Below, piece after piece: positions 9,573 to 17,105 of a stretch of 64,000 nucleotides of DNA. The DNA comes from SXVE01 sp036388895 (GTDB taxonomy: Bacteria; Acidobacteriota; Blastocatellia; Pyrinomonadales; Pyrinomonadaceae). The DNA lies in assembly GCA_036388895.1 (NCBI GenBank), contig DASVQY010000020.1:1-64000 (forward strand). The letters run 5' to 3'. How positions within the stretch are numbered: position 1 is the first letter of the stretch; every line of letters begins with the position of its first letter. Position numbers and translations under genes: made by a program. The notes beneath the pieces are model-generated. The model made no database searches. It was not told where the DNA came from and saw nothing but the letters and a program-made list of their open reading frames with translations.

Positions 9573-9886
9573 TTAGCGGGTCCGCTCGATGTAAAGCGTC
9601 ACGAGGCGAGATGCGGCGCGATGTCGGCACGGATAGCCCTGTTCAAACGCTTTGCACTGGCACGTTCCGTTTGCCGTATAAACCTGATTACTCGTATCCG
9701 ACATGATCAAAAGGCTTTTTGAATCGTGGTTATAAGTCATGTACGGGTTCGTTTCGATCTCGGCTGTAGCTTTGCGATGGCGCTGATCCAGCGTTTTCCG
9801 TTCGGGCTGTTTGGATCGATTTTAGCGATTGCTTCGGCGCCTATTGCGCCTAAGACTTCTTTATTTACTTCGGTTGCAATGTTCAT
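9573..9886 (-). pseudogene. SWIM zinc-finger protein, frame broken once
   Basis: Translation from ATG at 9886 (with AAGGACGG upstream as ribosome binding site) gives a helical N-terminus (AIGAEAIAKIDPNSPNGKRW). After a -1 shift near 9768-9775 it continues into a SWIM zinc finger: TCQCKAFEQGYPCRHR has the CxC...CxH ligands. SWIM domains bind DNA or protein and occur with helicases, transposases and mobile elements. The joined product would be about 104 aa. The shift site GCAAAGC is not a known slippery sequence, so a real or sequencing deletion is more likely than programmed frameshifting. Confidence 0.6.
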
Positions 9887-9973
9887 TTTTAATCCGTCCT
9901 TTTGTTTATTGATTGAATTATTCAATGCTTTTTTCGCTTTGACGTAAAATTATTTTTGAGGTATTTTTTATTC

Positions 9974-10189
9974 GTGGAGAAGACTTTTTTAACAACGAAA
10001 GAAGCCGCTGAAGAATTAGGTTTATCTATTCGAGCAGTTCAGAAAATGATTGAGAGTAAAAGGCTAAAAGCTGATCTCATCGGACGTGATTATTTAATTC
10101 CGATTGAGGCTTTAAATAACATTGAGCGAAAAAGTAAAGCAGGCAGACCGCCGAAAGTAAAACAGGAATCCGCTCAAGACGAAAGCTGA
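9974..10189 (+). CDS. excisionase-family helix-turn-helix protein
   Basis: A 71-aa protein of the excisionase/HTH_17 type: FLTTKEAAEELGLSIRAVQK forms the winged helix-turn-helix, followed by the usual LIGRDYLIPIEAL. A basic C-terminal tail (KAGRPPKVK) resembles an AT-hook and may add DNA contacts. I place the start at GTG 9974, behind GAGG at 9958-9961; an upstream TTG at 9956 is possible. It is divergent from the SWIM gene, as expected for the regulator or excision factor of a small integrated element. No integrase is present. Confidence 0.75.
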   Translation: MEKTFLTTKEAAEELGLSIRAVQKMIESKRLKADLIGRDYLIPIEALNNIERKSKAGRPPKVKQESAQDES

Positions 10190-10260
10190 TAAAATAGAAA
10201 AAGCGGAATCGTTTTAGCTTTTATAGGCAATAAATTTCGGGCAAAAGTAAATATATTTTC

Positions 10261-10830
10261 ATGAAAGACGAATTGGAAAAATGTTTCGAATTTATTCTCG
10301 AACTCGATAAACTTAAAGCCGTTCAGAGAAAAGTAAAACCGCTTGGACTCGAAAGATATGAAAATTCAGCCGAACACAGTTGGCACCTTTCGGTAGCGGC
10401 TCTGATTTTTGCAAAATTTGCGAATGAACCCATCAATATCGAAAAAGTTGTCAAAATGCTGCTTGTTCACGATATCGGAGAAATAGATGCAAACGACGTA
10501 TTTTTCTTTGATGTAACGGGCAGAGTAGATGCTAGGGAAAAAGAATTGCGGGCAATAGAGAGAATTTTCGGGATTTTGCCTGACGAAATGGAAAAAGAGT
10601 TGTTTGAATATTGGAATGAATTTGAAAACGGACAAACAGCTGAGGCTAAATTCGCCCGTGCGATTGATCGCTTAATGCCGGTTCTGCAAAATCTTTACAA
10701 CAATAAACAAAGCTGGATTGAAAATAATGTGACGAAAGAGCAAATTTTGACCAAGACAGCTTACATTGGCGAGGGCAGCGAAATCGTATGGGAAACGATT
10801 GCTGAGAAAATAAATCTCGCCTTTGAATAA
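10261..10830 (+). CDS. HD-domain hydrolase, YfbR/HDDC2-like
   Basis: The 189-aa protein has the HD phosphohydrolase ligands in order: His in SAEHSWH (about residue 39), the His-Asp pair in LLVHDIGE (70-71), and a distal Asp in AIDRLMP (about 137). The length and spacing match the HD_3 group that includes YfbR 5'-deoxynucleotidase and HDDC2, which remove phosphate from nucleoside monophosphates in the cytoplasm with a divalent metal. The exact substrate cannot be read from sequence. It is followed by a small gene on the same strand. Confidence 0.85.
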   Translation: MKDELEKCFEFILELDKLKAVQRKVKPLGLERYENSAEHSWHLSVAALIFAKFANEPINIEKVVKMLLVHDIGEIDANDVFFFDVTGRVDAREKELRAIERIFGILPDEMEKELFEYWNEFENGQTAEAKFARAIDRLMPVLQNLYNNKQSWIENNVTKEQILTKTAYIGEGSEIVWETIAEKINLAFE

Positions 10831-10930
10831 AAGATTATAAAGAATTCGCAAATTATGAAAAATATGAAGAAAATGACGCTTTAGAAAACATTTTCTCCGG
10901 GGCAATAAAGTAAAAGCTGAAAATTAAGCC

Positions 10931-11152
10931 ATGGAAATACCAAGCCGCGAATTGCAGGAAAGAGTGTTCGGATACTACACCGAGGAATTGCCGCCTGAAG
11001 GATCTGTGAAGGCGAAAGTTTACGCAGCTGTGAACGAAGATTTGACTGATGAGCAAATCGAAATATTAGCGCAAACATTTAAGCGTATGAGTGACGTGAT
11101 AAAGGAAAAAGTAATTAAACGGATCATCGAAAAAAAGGTGAGTGGAAATTAA
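10931..11152 (+). CDS. 73-aa protein of unknown function
   Basis: A short, highly charged, helical protein (MEIPSRELQERV; ends in a Lys-rich helix). It has no recognisable domain and no strong ribosome binding site. A hairpin terminator starts right after its stop codon, which supports it as a real gene. It lies 100 bases after the HD hydrolase gene and may share its transcript. Confidence 0.55.
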   Translation: MEIPSRELQERVFGYYTEELPPEGSVKAKVYAAVNEDLTDEQIEILAQTFKRMSDVIKEKVIKRIIEKKVSGN

Positions 11153-11155
11153 AAA

Positions 11156-11184
11156 AGCCCTCGGTTCTCCTAAAACCAAAGGCT
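11156..11184 (+). terminator. terminator after the 73-aa gene
   Basis: The stem AGCC...GGTT / AACC...GGCT has a 3-base internal loop and comes immediately after an A run and the stop codon. The downstream T run is interrupted, so it is moderate in strength. Confidence 0.55.
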
Positions 11185-11231
11185 CTGTTGTTTGATAACT
11201 GAATACCAATCTTACAAGGATAGTTTAGCAA

Positions 11232-11277
11232 GGCGAACTGCTTTTTCAAAGTTTTCTCTTCGGCAAAGCAGTTCGCC
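11232..11277. repeat. 13-bp perfect inverted repeat
   Basis: GGCGAACTGCTTT and AAAGCAGTTCGCC pair without a mismatch around a 20-base loop. It lies 150 bases beyond the 3' end of tRNA-Ala on the minus strand. It could be a transcript end or a protein binding site; nothing decides between these. Confidence 0.5.
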
Positions 11278-11427
11278 GCAATTTAACTTTTTTCGACCGA
11301 ACGAATTTGATCGCTTTTTGACCACTCAAAATATAAAATCCGACATAAAATGATTCGTTAAAAATTGATTTTTGCCCTGCTAATATCGATATTTATTGAT
11401 TATTAGAGATAGATAGAAAAAAGCTAT

Positions 11428-11504
11428 TGGTGGAGCAGAGGGGGGTCGAACCCCTGACCTCAGCATTGCGAACGCTGCGCTCTGCCAAACTGAGCTACTG
11501 CCCC
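11428..11504 (-). tRNA. tRNA-Ala, anticodon CGC
   Basis: Read on the minus strand the gene starts GGGGCAG and folds into a full cloverleaf. The acceptor stem is GGGGCAG / CTGCTCC with one G-T pair, the D arm is AGCTCAG-type, the anticodon stem is CAGCG / TGCTG with loop TTCGCAA (anticodon CGC, reads GCG), and the T arm is AGGGG TTCGACC CCCCT. The 3' CCA is encoded (11428-11430). A T-rich stretch follows and can end the transcript. Confidence 0.95.
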
Positions 11505-11643
11505 GAATCCGAACTTGATAATAAGAAGTCGTCGCCCGATGTGTCAAGTCTAAACCGAGCGGCAAAACCCCGCGAGGCTGGAAATTTACAGAAAGTAGAA
11601 GCTCAAAATCATTCTTTTCGAATTTTGCAGAAAATTTCTGAAA

Positions 11644-11898
11644 TTACTGAATTGTCGCGGGCAGAAGAGACCCTTTCGGGTCGGAGGCGTAAGCATACCC
11701 GTTTTCGATTTTTCCGATAATGCCGTGAAAACTTATTTCGTCTCTGTCGAGCACGACTACAACGTCGCCCGGGCTGTAAGACTTTTCGTCTATCGGAAAT
11801 TTAATAATTGTGGCGTTGCCGTTTTCCTGCGCGACCACTTCGTACTCAAAATTATCGGCGTTGTAACTGATTGTCTGGCAAAAACTTACTTCTGACAT
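11644..11898 (-). CDS. 84-aa protein of unknown function
   Basis: A small acidic beta-rich protein (SYSPGDVVVVLDRDE; ends PKGSLLPATIQ) without recognised domain, signal peptide or membrane segment. It is transcribed with the tRNA strand, just downstream of the nuclease gene (48 bases between them), so they may form one operon. The DVVVVLD...GIIGKI pattern recalls small OB- or SH3-like folds, but that is only an impression. Confidence 0.6.
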   Translation of the reverse strand: MSEVSFCQTISYNADNFEYEVVAQENGNATIIKFPIDEKSYSPGDVVVVLDRDEISFHGIIGKIENGYAYASDPKGSLLPATIQ

Positions 11899-11946
11899 CT
11901 TTTCTCCTGCGAATCCTCGTAATATTTATTTTCTCTGTTGCCAAGT

Positions 11947-13152
11947 TTAGCTTTTCGTCGAAACAAAGTCCAAAGCGATTGCATCATGATCGGAAAGCGG
12001 AACGTTTTCGGCGTCGAAAAGATTTCCAATCGTTCGCGGCTTCGTTCCCGGAGCGTTTTCGATTCCTTTTCCCGCGAACCAATCGAGACGCGCTGAAACT
12101 CGCCCGCCGACGCGCCGCGCCGCCCAAAAGATAAACGGAAAGCACCATTCGGGCACCCAGTCGCGCAAATTCGTGTTTTTCTCGATGCTTTCGACGTGAT
12201 AATGCAGCGTTCCGACACCGATTTCATTCAATTTTTTATAATCGTAACCGCGTTCTTCAAGCTCACGAAACAAGCTTTTTTCAAAGTATCGGTCCGGGTG
12301 CGGGTAATGTTTTTCGACAACCGTTTTAACGCCCATCAAAACGCGGCGAAAATAACCGGCAATCGCGCGGTTTGCGCTTTGCGCGTTATAAGTGGTCGTG
12401 TTCCAATCGCCGCCGATAACGGTCGGCAAAGTCGATAAAGTATCGAGATGGTCGAGAACGATTTTCATTTGCAAATGCCTGTGCTTTCTCGACGAATGCG
12501 CGTCCAGATGCAAGCTGACGGCGCGAAATTTTCCGATTGGATGCTCGATGTCGGCGATCAGCGCACGGAGATGTCCGAGCCGTTTTTCCTTGCCGAGCAT
12601 TTTGTCCTTGCCGTTCGGAAGCGGAACGGCGTGAACGTTTTTTATCGGGTATTTTGAAAACAAAGCCAAACCGTGAAGCGAATTCGTGTTTTCGCCTGCG
12701 ACGAATTCTTCGACGCCGCTTCCCTTTTGCAGCGCGATATACACGGGCGCGAAAGCGTAATTTAACTTTAACTTCCGCGCCAGATCACGCGCGACAAAAC
12801 GATTTTCGCTGCGCGCCATTCCGTAGTCGAGTTCAGTCAAAAGCAGTAAATCTTTATTTTTCAAGTCAGGATGATTTTCGAGCGCGTGAACGATTCCCGC
12901 AAACCGGTTTCCGCGCTCGATGTTCCACGCCAGTGCTTTTATATAATCAGGTTTTTCGCTGACATCCGGCGCAAAGTTTTCCTGCACGACGGCTTTTAAA
13001 ATGCGCTCAACTTCCGGTTTGATTTTACGGTAGACGGCGGATTTCTCGGTTTCTTCGATTGATTCAAACCTTAGAAGCTCGGGAAAGAATTCGTTTAATT
13101 GATGTTCTAAAATTTTCGGCGAATCAGTCTGCGAAAAACTTTCTGCGATCAT
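11947..13152 (-). CDS. endonuclease/exonuclease/phosphatase family protein
   Basis: The 401-aa protein has the ordered EEP-fold motifs: Asn in LAWNIERG (about residue 75), Glu in LLLTELD, His in SLHLDAHS, the Asp/Asn pair in GGDWNTTT and the terminal SDHDAI. Members cleave phosphodiester bonds in DNA, RNA or lipids using Mg2+. The 60-residue N-terminus is not conserved in the family, and no signal peptide is present, so a cytoplasmic nuclease or phosphatase is likely. The substrate is unknown. Confidence 0.85.
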   Translation of the reverse strand: MIAESFSQTDSPKILEHQLNEFFPELLRFESIEETEKSAVYRKIKPEVERILKAVVQENFAPDVSEKPDYIKALAWNIERGNRFAGIVHALENHPDLKNKDLLLLTELDYGMARSENRFVARDLARKLKLNYAFAPVYIALQKGSGVEEFVAGENTNSLHGLALFSKYPIKNVHAVPLPNGKDKMLGKEKRLGHLRALIADIEHPIGKFRAVSLHLDAHSSRKHRHLQMKIVLDHLDTLSTLPTVIGGDWNTTTYNAQSANRAIAGYFRRVLMGVKTVVEKHYPHPDRYFEKSLFRELEERGYDYKKLNEIGVGTLHYHVESIEKNTNLRDWVPEWCFPFIFWAARRVGGRVSARLDWFAGKGIENAPGTKPRTIGNLFDAENVPLSDHDAIALDFVSTKS

Positions 13153-13220
13153 AAAACTTTAGAATAGGCAATTCGATAAAAAAAGAAAAGAGCGCAAAAA
13201 AAGACCCGAAAAACAAAGAA

Positions 13221-13275
13221 GGACCGTAAGAAATTAAAATAGAAAATCATAAAACCTTTTAATTTCTTATGGTTC
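13221..13275 (-). terminator. long hairpin terminator after the ATP-grasp gene
   Basis: Two 19-base arms pair fully with two G-T wobbles (GTAAGAAATTAAAA / TTTTAATTTCTTAT core) around a 17-base loop. It lies downstream of the ATP-grasp stop codon on the minus strand. Confidence 0.65.
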
Positions 13276-13297
13276 TTCAACTGGGCGCCGCTTTTTT

Positions 13298-14509
13298 TTA
13301 ATCGTCGTAGCGCTCTTTTACCGGAGCGACAGCCAAAAAATCCTGCGTGATCCTTTCGGTGTAAATCTGCAAAAGCTCGCTGACGCGTTCCTGTTTCTGC
13401 GAGTAAAAAATCAATCCGACGTGTTTCGGTTTTTTAACTCGATAAACGATTTCCGCATCATCATAATGCGAAGTGTCGGGCTTTTCTTCTTTCGACAAGC
13501 AAAGCGCGATGCCCGCGTAATCCTGCCGCGTTTTCGCCGGTTTATACGGATTATTCTCGGTCGCCGTTTCGAGTTTCGCCCATTCGCGCCAGAGGCTGAA
13601 ACCCGTTGCCTGTTCTAAAACGTTGGCGATATATGCGCCGCCGACGCGTGCCGCTACTTCTAAAAGGTAGAATTTACCGTCCGCAGCCGACTGTAAAAAT
13701 TCGGCGTGCGCTATTCCGCGCTCGTATTTGAAGGCTTTCAGCAGCTTTTTATTTAATTTTTCGAGTTCCTTTCTTTCCTTCGATTTATAAGGCACGACCG
13801 ATGTTGTGAAAACCCCGCCGTAATGCGAGACGTTGAATGGCGTCGTTCCGTAAACGCTGACGCCGCATAGCGCGATTTTGCCGTCTTCCACAACGGAATC
13901 TACGTGGTAAACCTTTCCATCGATAAACTCTTCGATTAAATACTGCGACGGATGATCGCGCCAGTTATTTCGGTTATCGAGATCGGTCAGGGTGCGCCAG
14001 ACTTGCTCGTCGGTTTCGCATTTGCGGATGCCGAAAGCGTTCACTTCCGTGCGCGGCTTGATGATCCAGGGCGACGACGCTTTGTTTAAGAAACGGTTTA
14101 TTTCTTCGTGATGAAATACCGGAGAGTATTCGGGACAAGGAATTCCGGCTTCGAAGGCGATGTTTCGCATCGCGAGTTTATCGCGGAAACGCAGAGCGTG
14201 CGAGCTTGTCATTCCGCCGAGCTGCAAATGCTCGCGAGCCTTCGCCGCCGTTAAAACGTCGAATTCGTCAAGCCCGACAATTCGGTCAATTTTCTGGTTT
14301 CCGGCGAGATTCGTAATGGCACGCACGTAATCTTCTACCAAAGCATTGTTCGGAACCGTTTTAACAGCGCTCACACTCGTCCACGACCACGGTTCGTCGA
14401 GCAGTTTTTCGCGCGTGACGAGCGTCACGCGCCAGCCCGCTTCGTGACATTCTTCTAAAAATTCGTTGCCTTTATGTTCGCTGGCAATGCAAACAATATG
14501 ATTTTTCAT
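13298..14509 (-). CDS. ATP-grasp domain ligase
   Basis: A 403-aa cytoplasmic protein with the ATP-grasp fold. A preATP-grasp Rossmann region occupies about residues 1-100 (IVCIASEHKGNEF; IVGLDEFD). The central domain has the nucleotide-binding Lys and loop (SPWIIKPRTEVNAFGI, about 148-163) and the hinge YLIEEFIDG (about 190). The metal-binding end is HAEFLQ...FYLLEVAARVGG, with the Glu/Asn-type ligands. Members join a carboxylate to an amine or thiol through an acyl phosphate. Neither substrate can be read here, and the neighbours give no hint. A heptamer repeat array lies directly upstream. Confidence 0.85.
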   Translation of the reverse strand: MKNHIVCIASEHKGNEFLEECHEAGWRVTLVTREKLLDEPWSWTSVSAVKTVPNNALVEDYVRAITNLAGNQKIDRIVGLDEFDVLTAAKAREHLQLGGMTSSHALRFRDKLAMRNIAFEAGIPCPEYSPVFHHEEINRFLNKASSPWIIKPRTEVNAFGIRKCETDEQVWRTLTDLDNRNNWRDHPSQYLIEEFIDGKVYHVDSVVEDGKIALCGVSVYGTTPFNVSHYGGVFTTSVVPYKSKERKELEKLNKKLLKAFKYERGIAHAEFLQSAADGKFYLLEVAARVGGAYIANVLEQATGFSLWREWAKLETATENNPYKPAKTRQDYAGIALCLSKEEKPDTSHYDDAEIVYRVKKPKHVGLIFYSQKQERVSELLQIYTERITQDFLAVAPVKERYDD

Positions 14510-14526
14510 AAATACGTCGGTTTTAA

Positions 14527-14708
14527 TTTTGGTCTTTGGTCTTTGGTTTTTGGTTTTTGATTTTTGATTTTTGGTTTAGTTCGGTTTTTCGTGATTTTAA
14601 TTTCAACAAACATTGCTTATGAAAAGTTAAATACAAAAAACAAAAGAAAAAAAACCAAGACCAAAGACCAAAGACCAAAAATCAAAGACCAAAAACCAAA
14701 GTCCAAAA
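14527..14708. repeat. inverted arrays of 7-bp tandem repeats (YTTTGGT / ACCAAAR)
   Basis: Seven tandem copies of the heptamer (C/T)TTTG(G/A)T run from 14527 to 14575. After a 78-base spacer the complement, ACCAAA(G/A), runs about eight times from 14654 to 14708. The two arms can pair into a hairpin of about 50 bp. The array fills the whole spacer between the DoxX and ATP-grasp genes. Confidence 0.9.
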
Positions 14709-14716
14709 CCTAAAAA

Positions 14717-15139
14717 CTATCTTCTTCTAAGAAACGCGTCAAAACTCCAATCATTCGCTCCTTTCAGCAAAAAAGCGAGCGCGATAAAAAAATATAATAA
14801 AGCTAATTCCTGTTTGTTGAACGGATCGCGCAAATGAACGCCGAGCAATGCGGTAAGCATCGTGCAGATGATGAAAAAGCTGGAAATTCGCGTAAATAGT
14901 CCGAGCGCGAGAAATATTCCGCCGAGAAATTCGGCAAAAGCGGCAGACCAGGCGAAAAGACTCGGAAACGGAAAGCCCATCTGTTCGGTTCTGTCAATAA
15001 ATCCCGCCGCGGGCGGAATTTTACCGAGCCCGTGACCGAACGCCAAAGCGACGCCCGTAAATATCCGTAAAAGCGTCAAGCCCGCGTTGGCGAGTGGCGA
15101 AAGACCGGACTCGCCGCCGAAAAGTAGCTGTTTCAACAT
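14717..15139 (-). CDS. DoxX family membrane protein
   Basis: The product is 140 aa with four hydrophobic segments and the DoxX-family pattern (LRIFTGVALAFGHGLGKI; AAFAEFLGGIFLALGLFTR). I start at ATG 15139, which has GGAG 11 bases upstream, rather than at an upstream in-frame start 48 bases earlier. DoxX-like proteins are inner-membrane proteins linked loosely to quinone or thiosulfate redox chemistry; most members, like this one, have no proven role. The gene stands alone and is divergent from the site-2 protease. Confidence 0.85.
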   Translation of the reverse strand: MLKQLLFGGESGLSPLANAGLTLLRIFTGVALAFGHGLGKIPPAAGFIDRTEQMGFPFPSLFAWSAAFAEFLGGIFLALGLFTRISSFFIICTMLTALLGVHLRDPFNKQELALLYFFIALAFLLKGANDWSFDAFLRRR

Positions 15140-15280
15140 TAAAGATTTTCTCCGATTTGATTTTGTTTTGAAGTAAAAGAATGGCACAATTTAACCGTAA
15201 AGACAACAAAACACGATTGTTTTGAAACTAAATAAAACAAATTATATTTAGCGGATTCACAACGCGGAAACGGAGTAGAA

Positions 15281-15979
15281 ATGGGTGAAATAGATTTAGC
15301 GAACTTTGTTAGTCATCTGGTAATTTACATAGTCGTACTGCTGCTGGCAATTTCCGCTCACGAAGCCGGGCACGCGTGGATGTCCTATAAATACGGCGAT
15401 GATACGGCATATCTGCTCGGTCGCGTGACGCTCAATCCGGTCAAGCACACGGACCCGATTGGAACGCTTTTGATTCCGATTATCTCTTTCACTTTTGGCG
15501 CAATGGGCGGCGCGCTTGGCTCGATTCCGCTAATCGGCTGGGGCAAACCGACACCTGTCAATCCGCGCAAATGGACGAAATACAAACAGGCGAACGTGAT
15601 GGTTTCTATTGCGGGAATCGTCGCCAATATCATTTTGGCGCTTATCGGTTTCGTGATTTTTAAGTTTTTGCTGGAATACGGTGCCATTAACGCCTCTAAT
15701 ATTAATGACGGTTTGATAAAAACGTTCGTCATTTTTCTGCAAAACCTTATATTCCTGAACGTTTCGCTCGCCGTCTTTAACCTTCTGCCCTTTCCGCCGC
15801 TTGACGGAAGCAAGGTTCTCGGCACGTTTCTGCCGGAAAGCGCGCAGCCCGTTCTGACGATGCTCGAACAATACGGCTTTTTGATTTTGATGGCGCTGAT
15901 TTACATCGGAGTCATCGGGTTTATTATGCGCCCTGTTTTTCAGGTCGTGCGCTATTTTTTGTTCACTCCTTTCTTTTAA
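15281..15979 (+). CDS. site-2 protease family (M50) metalloprotease
   Basis: A membrane-embedded zinc protease of 232 aa. The HEAGH zinc motif is at about residues 27-31 inside the first membrane segment, and the third ligand is in NLLPFPPLDGSKV (about 167-179). About six hydrophobic segments are predicted. There is no PDZ domain, so it belongs to the short M50B/Rv-type group. Such proteases cut substrates inside the membrane; the target is unknown. Its stop codon lies three bases before the trpS start, so the two genes are co-transcribed. Confidence 0.9.
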   Translation: MGEIDLANFVSHLVIYIVVLLLAISAHEAGHAWMSYKYGDDTAYLLGRVTLNPVKHTDPIGTLLIPIISFTFGAMGGALGSIPLIGWGKPTPVNPRKWTKYKQANVMVSIAGIVANIILALIGFVIFKFLLEYGAINASNINDGLIKTFVIFLQNLIFLNVSLAVFNLLPFPPLDGSKVLGTFLPESAQPVLTMLEQYGFLILMALIYIGVIGFIMRPVFQVVRYFLFTPFF

Positions 15980-15982
15980 TTT

Positions 15983-16972
15983 ATGAAAAAACGCATTTTC
16001 AGCGGCGCGCAGCCGACCGGAAATTTGCACATCGGCAATTATCTCGGCGCGCTGAAAAATTGGGTCACGCTTCAGGACGAATATGAGAATTTCTTCTGCA
16101 TTGTCAATCTGCACGCCGTAACTTTGCCGCAAGACCCGACAATTTTGAAGCAGAAAACTCTCGATCTGGCGCGGATTTATTTGGCTTCGGGCATTGACCC
16201 GGAAAAATCAACGATTTTTATTCAATCGGACGTTTCCGAACACGCCGAACTCGCTTGGATTTTGTCGTGCATTACCAGGATGGGCGAGCTCGAACGAATG
16301 ACGCAGTTCAAAGACAAAGGCAAAGGCAACAGCGAACGCGCCGGAGTCGGGCTTTTCACTTATCCGGTTTTGATGGCTTCCGACATCCTGCTTTATCAAA
16401 CGGATTTAGTGCCGGTCGGGCAAGATCAAAAACAGCACCTCGAACTTTCGCGTGATTTAGCGGAAAGATTCAACCGCGATTTCGGTGAGACTTTCATCGT
16501 TCCCGAGCCATACATTCCGCCGCGCGGCGCGCGAATTCTGTCGCTGCAAGACCCGGAAAAGAAAATGTCGAAATCCGATGAAAACGCGAACGGCGCGATA
16601 TTTTTGCTCGATGATGCCGATACCGTAACAAAGAAAATTAAACGCGCGGTCACCGACTCTGGAACCGATATAAAATTCGACGAGTCGCGTCCCGCAATCA
16701 ATAATTTATTAACGATTTACCAGCTTTTGACCGGAGAAAGCACTGAAGAGTGCGAAGCGCATTTCGCCGGTAAGGGCTATGGACATTTCAAAACCGAACT
16801 CGCCGACGCGACAGTCGAATTCTTGAAGCCTTTTCAGGAAAAAGTTCGAGATTATACCGACGAAGAATTAAATAAAATTTTGAAAAACGGCGCAGAGAAA
16901 GCGCGGACGATTGCCCGCGAAACTTTAACAGATGTTTACGAAAAAATGGGAATTGTCGGCGCGACAAATTGA
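15983..16972 (+). CDS. trpS: tryptophanyl-tRNA synthetase
   Basis: A class I aminoacyl-tRNA synthetase of 329 aa, the usual bacterial length. It opens with SGAQPTGNLHIGNYLGAL, where HIGN (about residues 16-19) is the ATP-binding HIGH motif. The second signature KMSKS is at about residues 194-198. MASDILLYQTDLVPVGQDQ is the tryptophan and dimer-contact region. It charges tRNA-Trp in the cytoplasm. The start is ATG 15983, three bases after the M50 protease stop. A strong terminator follows at 16994. Confidence 0.97.
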   Translation: MKKRIFSGAQPTGNLHIGNYLGALKNWVTLQDEYENFFCIVNLHAVTLPQDPTILKQKTLDLARIYLASGIDPEKSTIFIQSDVSEHAELAWILSCITRMGELERMTQFKDKGKGNSERAGVGLFTYPVLMASDILLYQTDLVPVGQDQKQHLELSRDLAERFNRDFGETFIVPEPYIPPRGARILSLQDPEKKMSKSDENANGAIFLLDDADTVTKKIKRAVTDSGTDIKFDESRPAINNLLTIYQLLTGESTEECEAHFAGKGYGHFKTELADATVEFLKPFQEKVRDYTDEELNKILKNGAEKARTIARETLTDVYEKMGIVGATN

Positions 16973-16993
16973 TTTTTTCTAAATAATCAAAGT

Positions 16994-17031
16994 AAAAAAG
17001 TGCAAATGTAAATTTACATTCGCACTTTTTT
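16994..17031 (+). terminator. terminator between trpS and the amidohydrolase gene
   Basis: A 19-bp near-perfect palindrome (AAAAAAGTGC...GCACTTTTTT, one mismatch) with A and T runs on its two sides. It lies between convergent genes and can serve both. Confidence 0.85.
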
Positions 17032-17105
17032 ATTGAATTGTGAAAATTTAGCAAAAATGAATTTGATTAATCTATACGGAAAATTTTCGAAAGCCGTTTA
17101 ACGCA

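Noticed and set aside
9573..9886. Programmed frameshift in the SWIM gene
   Set aside because: The junction GCAAAGC is not a slippery heptamer and no stimulating structure is evident. A simple one-base deletion explains it better.
12537..12962. Long plus-strand open frames opposite the nuclease gene
   Set aside because: They are Arg-rich shadow frames of the minus-strand EEP-family gene, with no homology signal.
14527..14708. CRISPR-like array of short repeats
   Set aside because: The units are only 7 bp, are directly adjacent without unique spacers, and occur in inverted arms. No cas gene is in the window.
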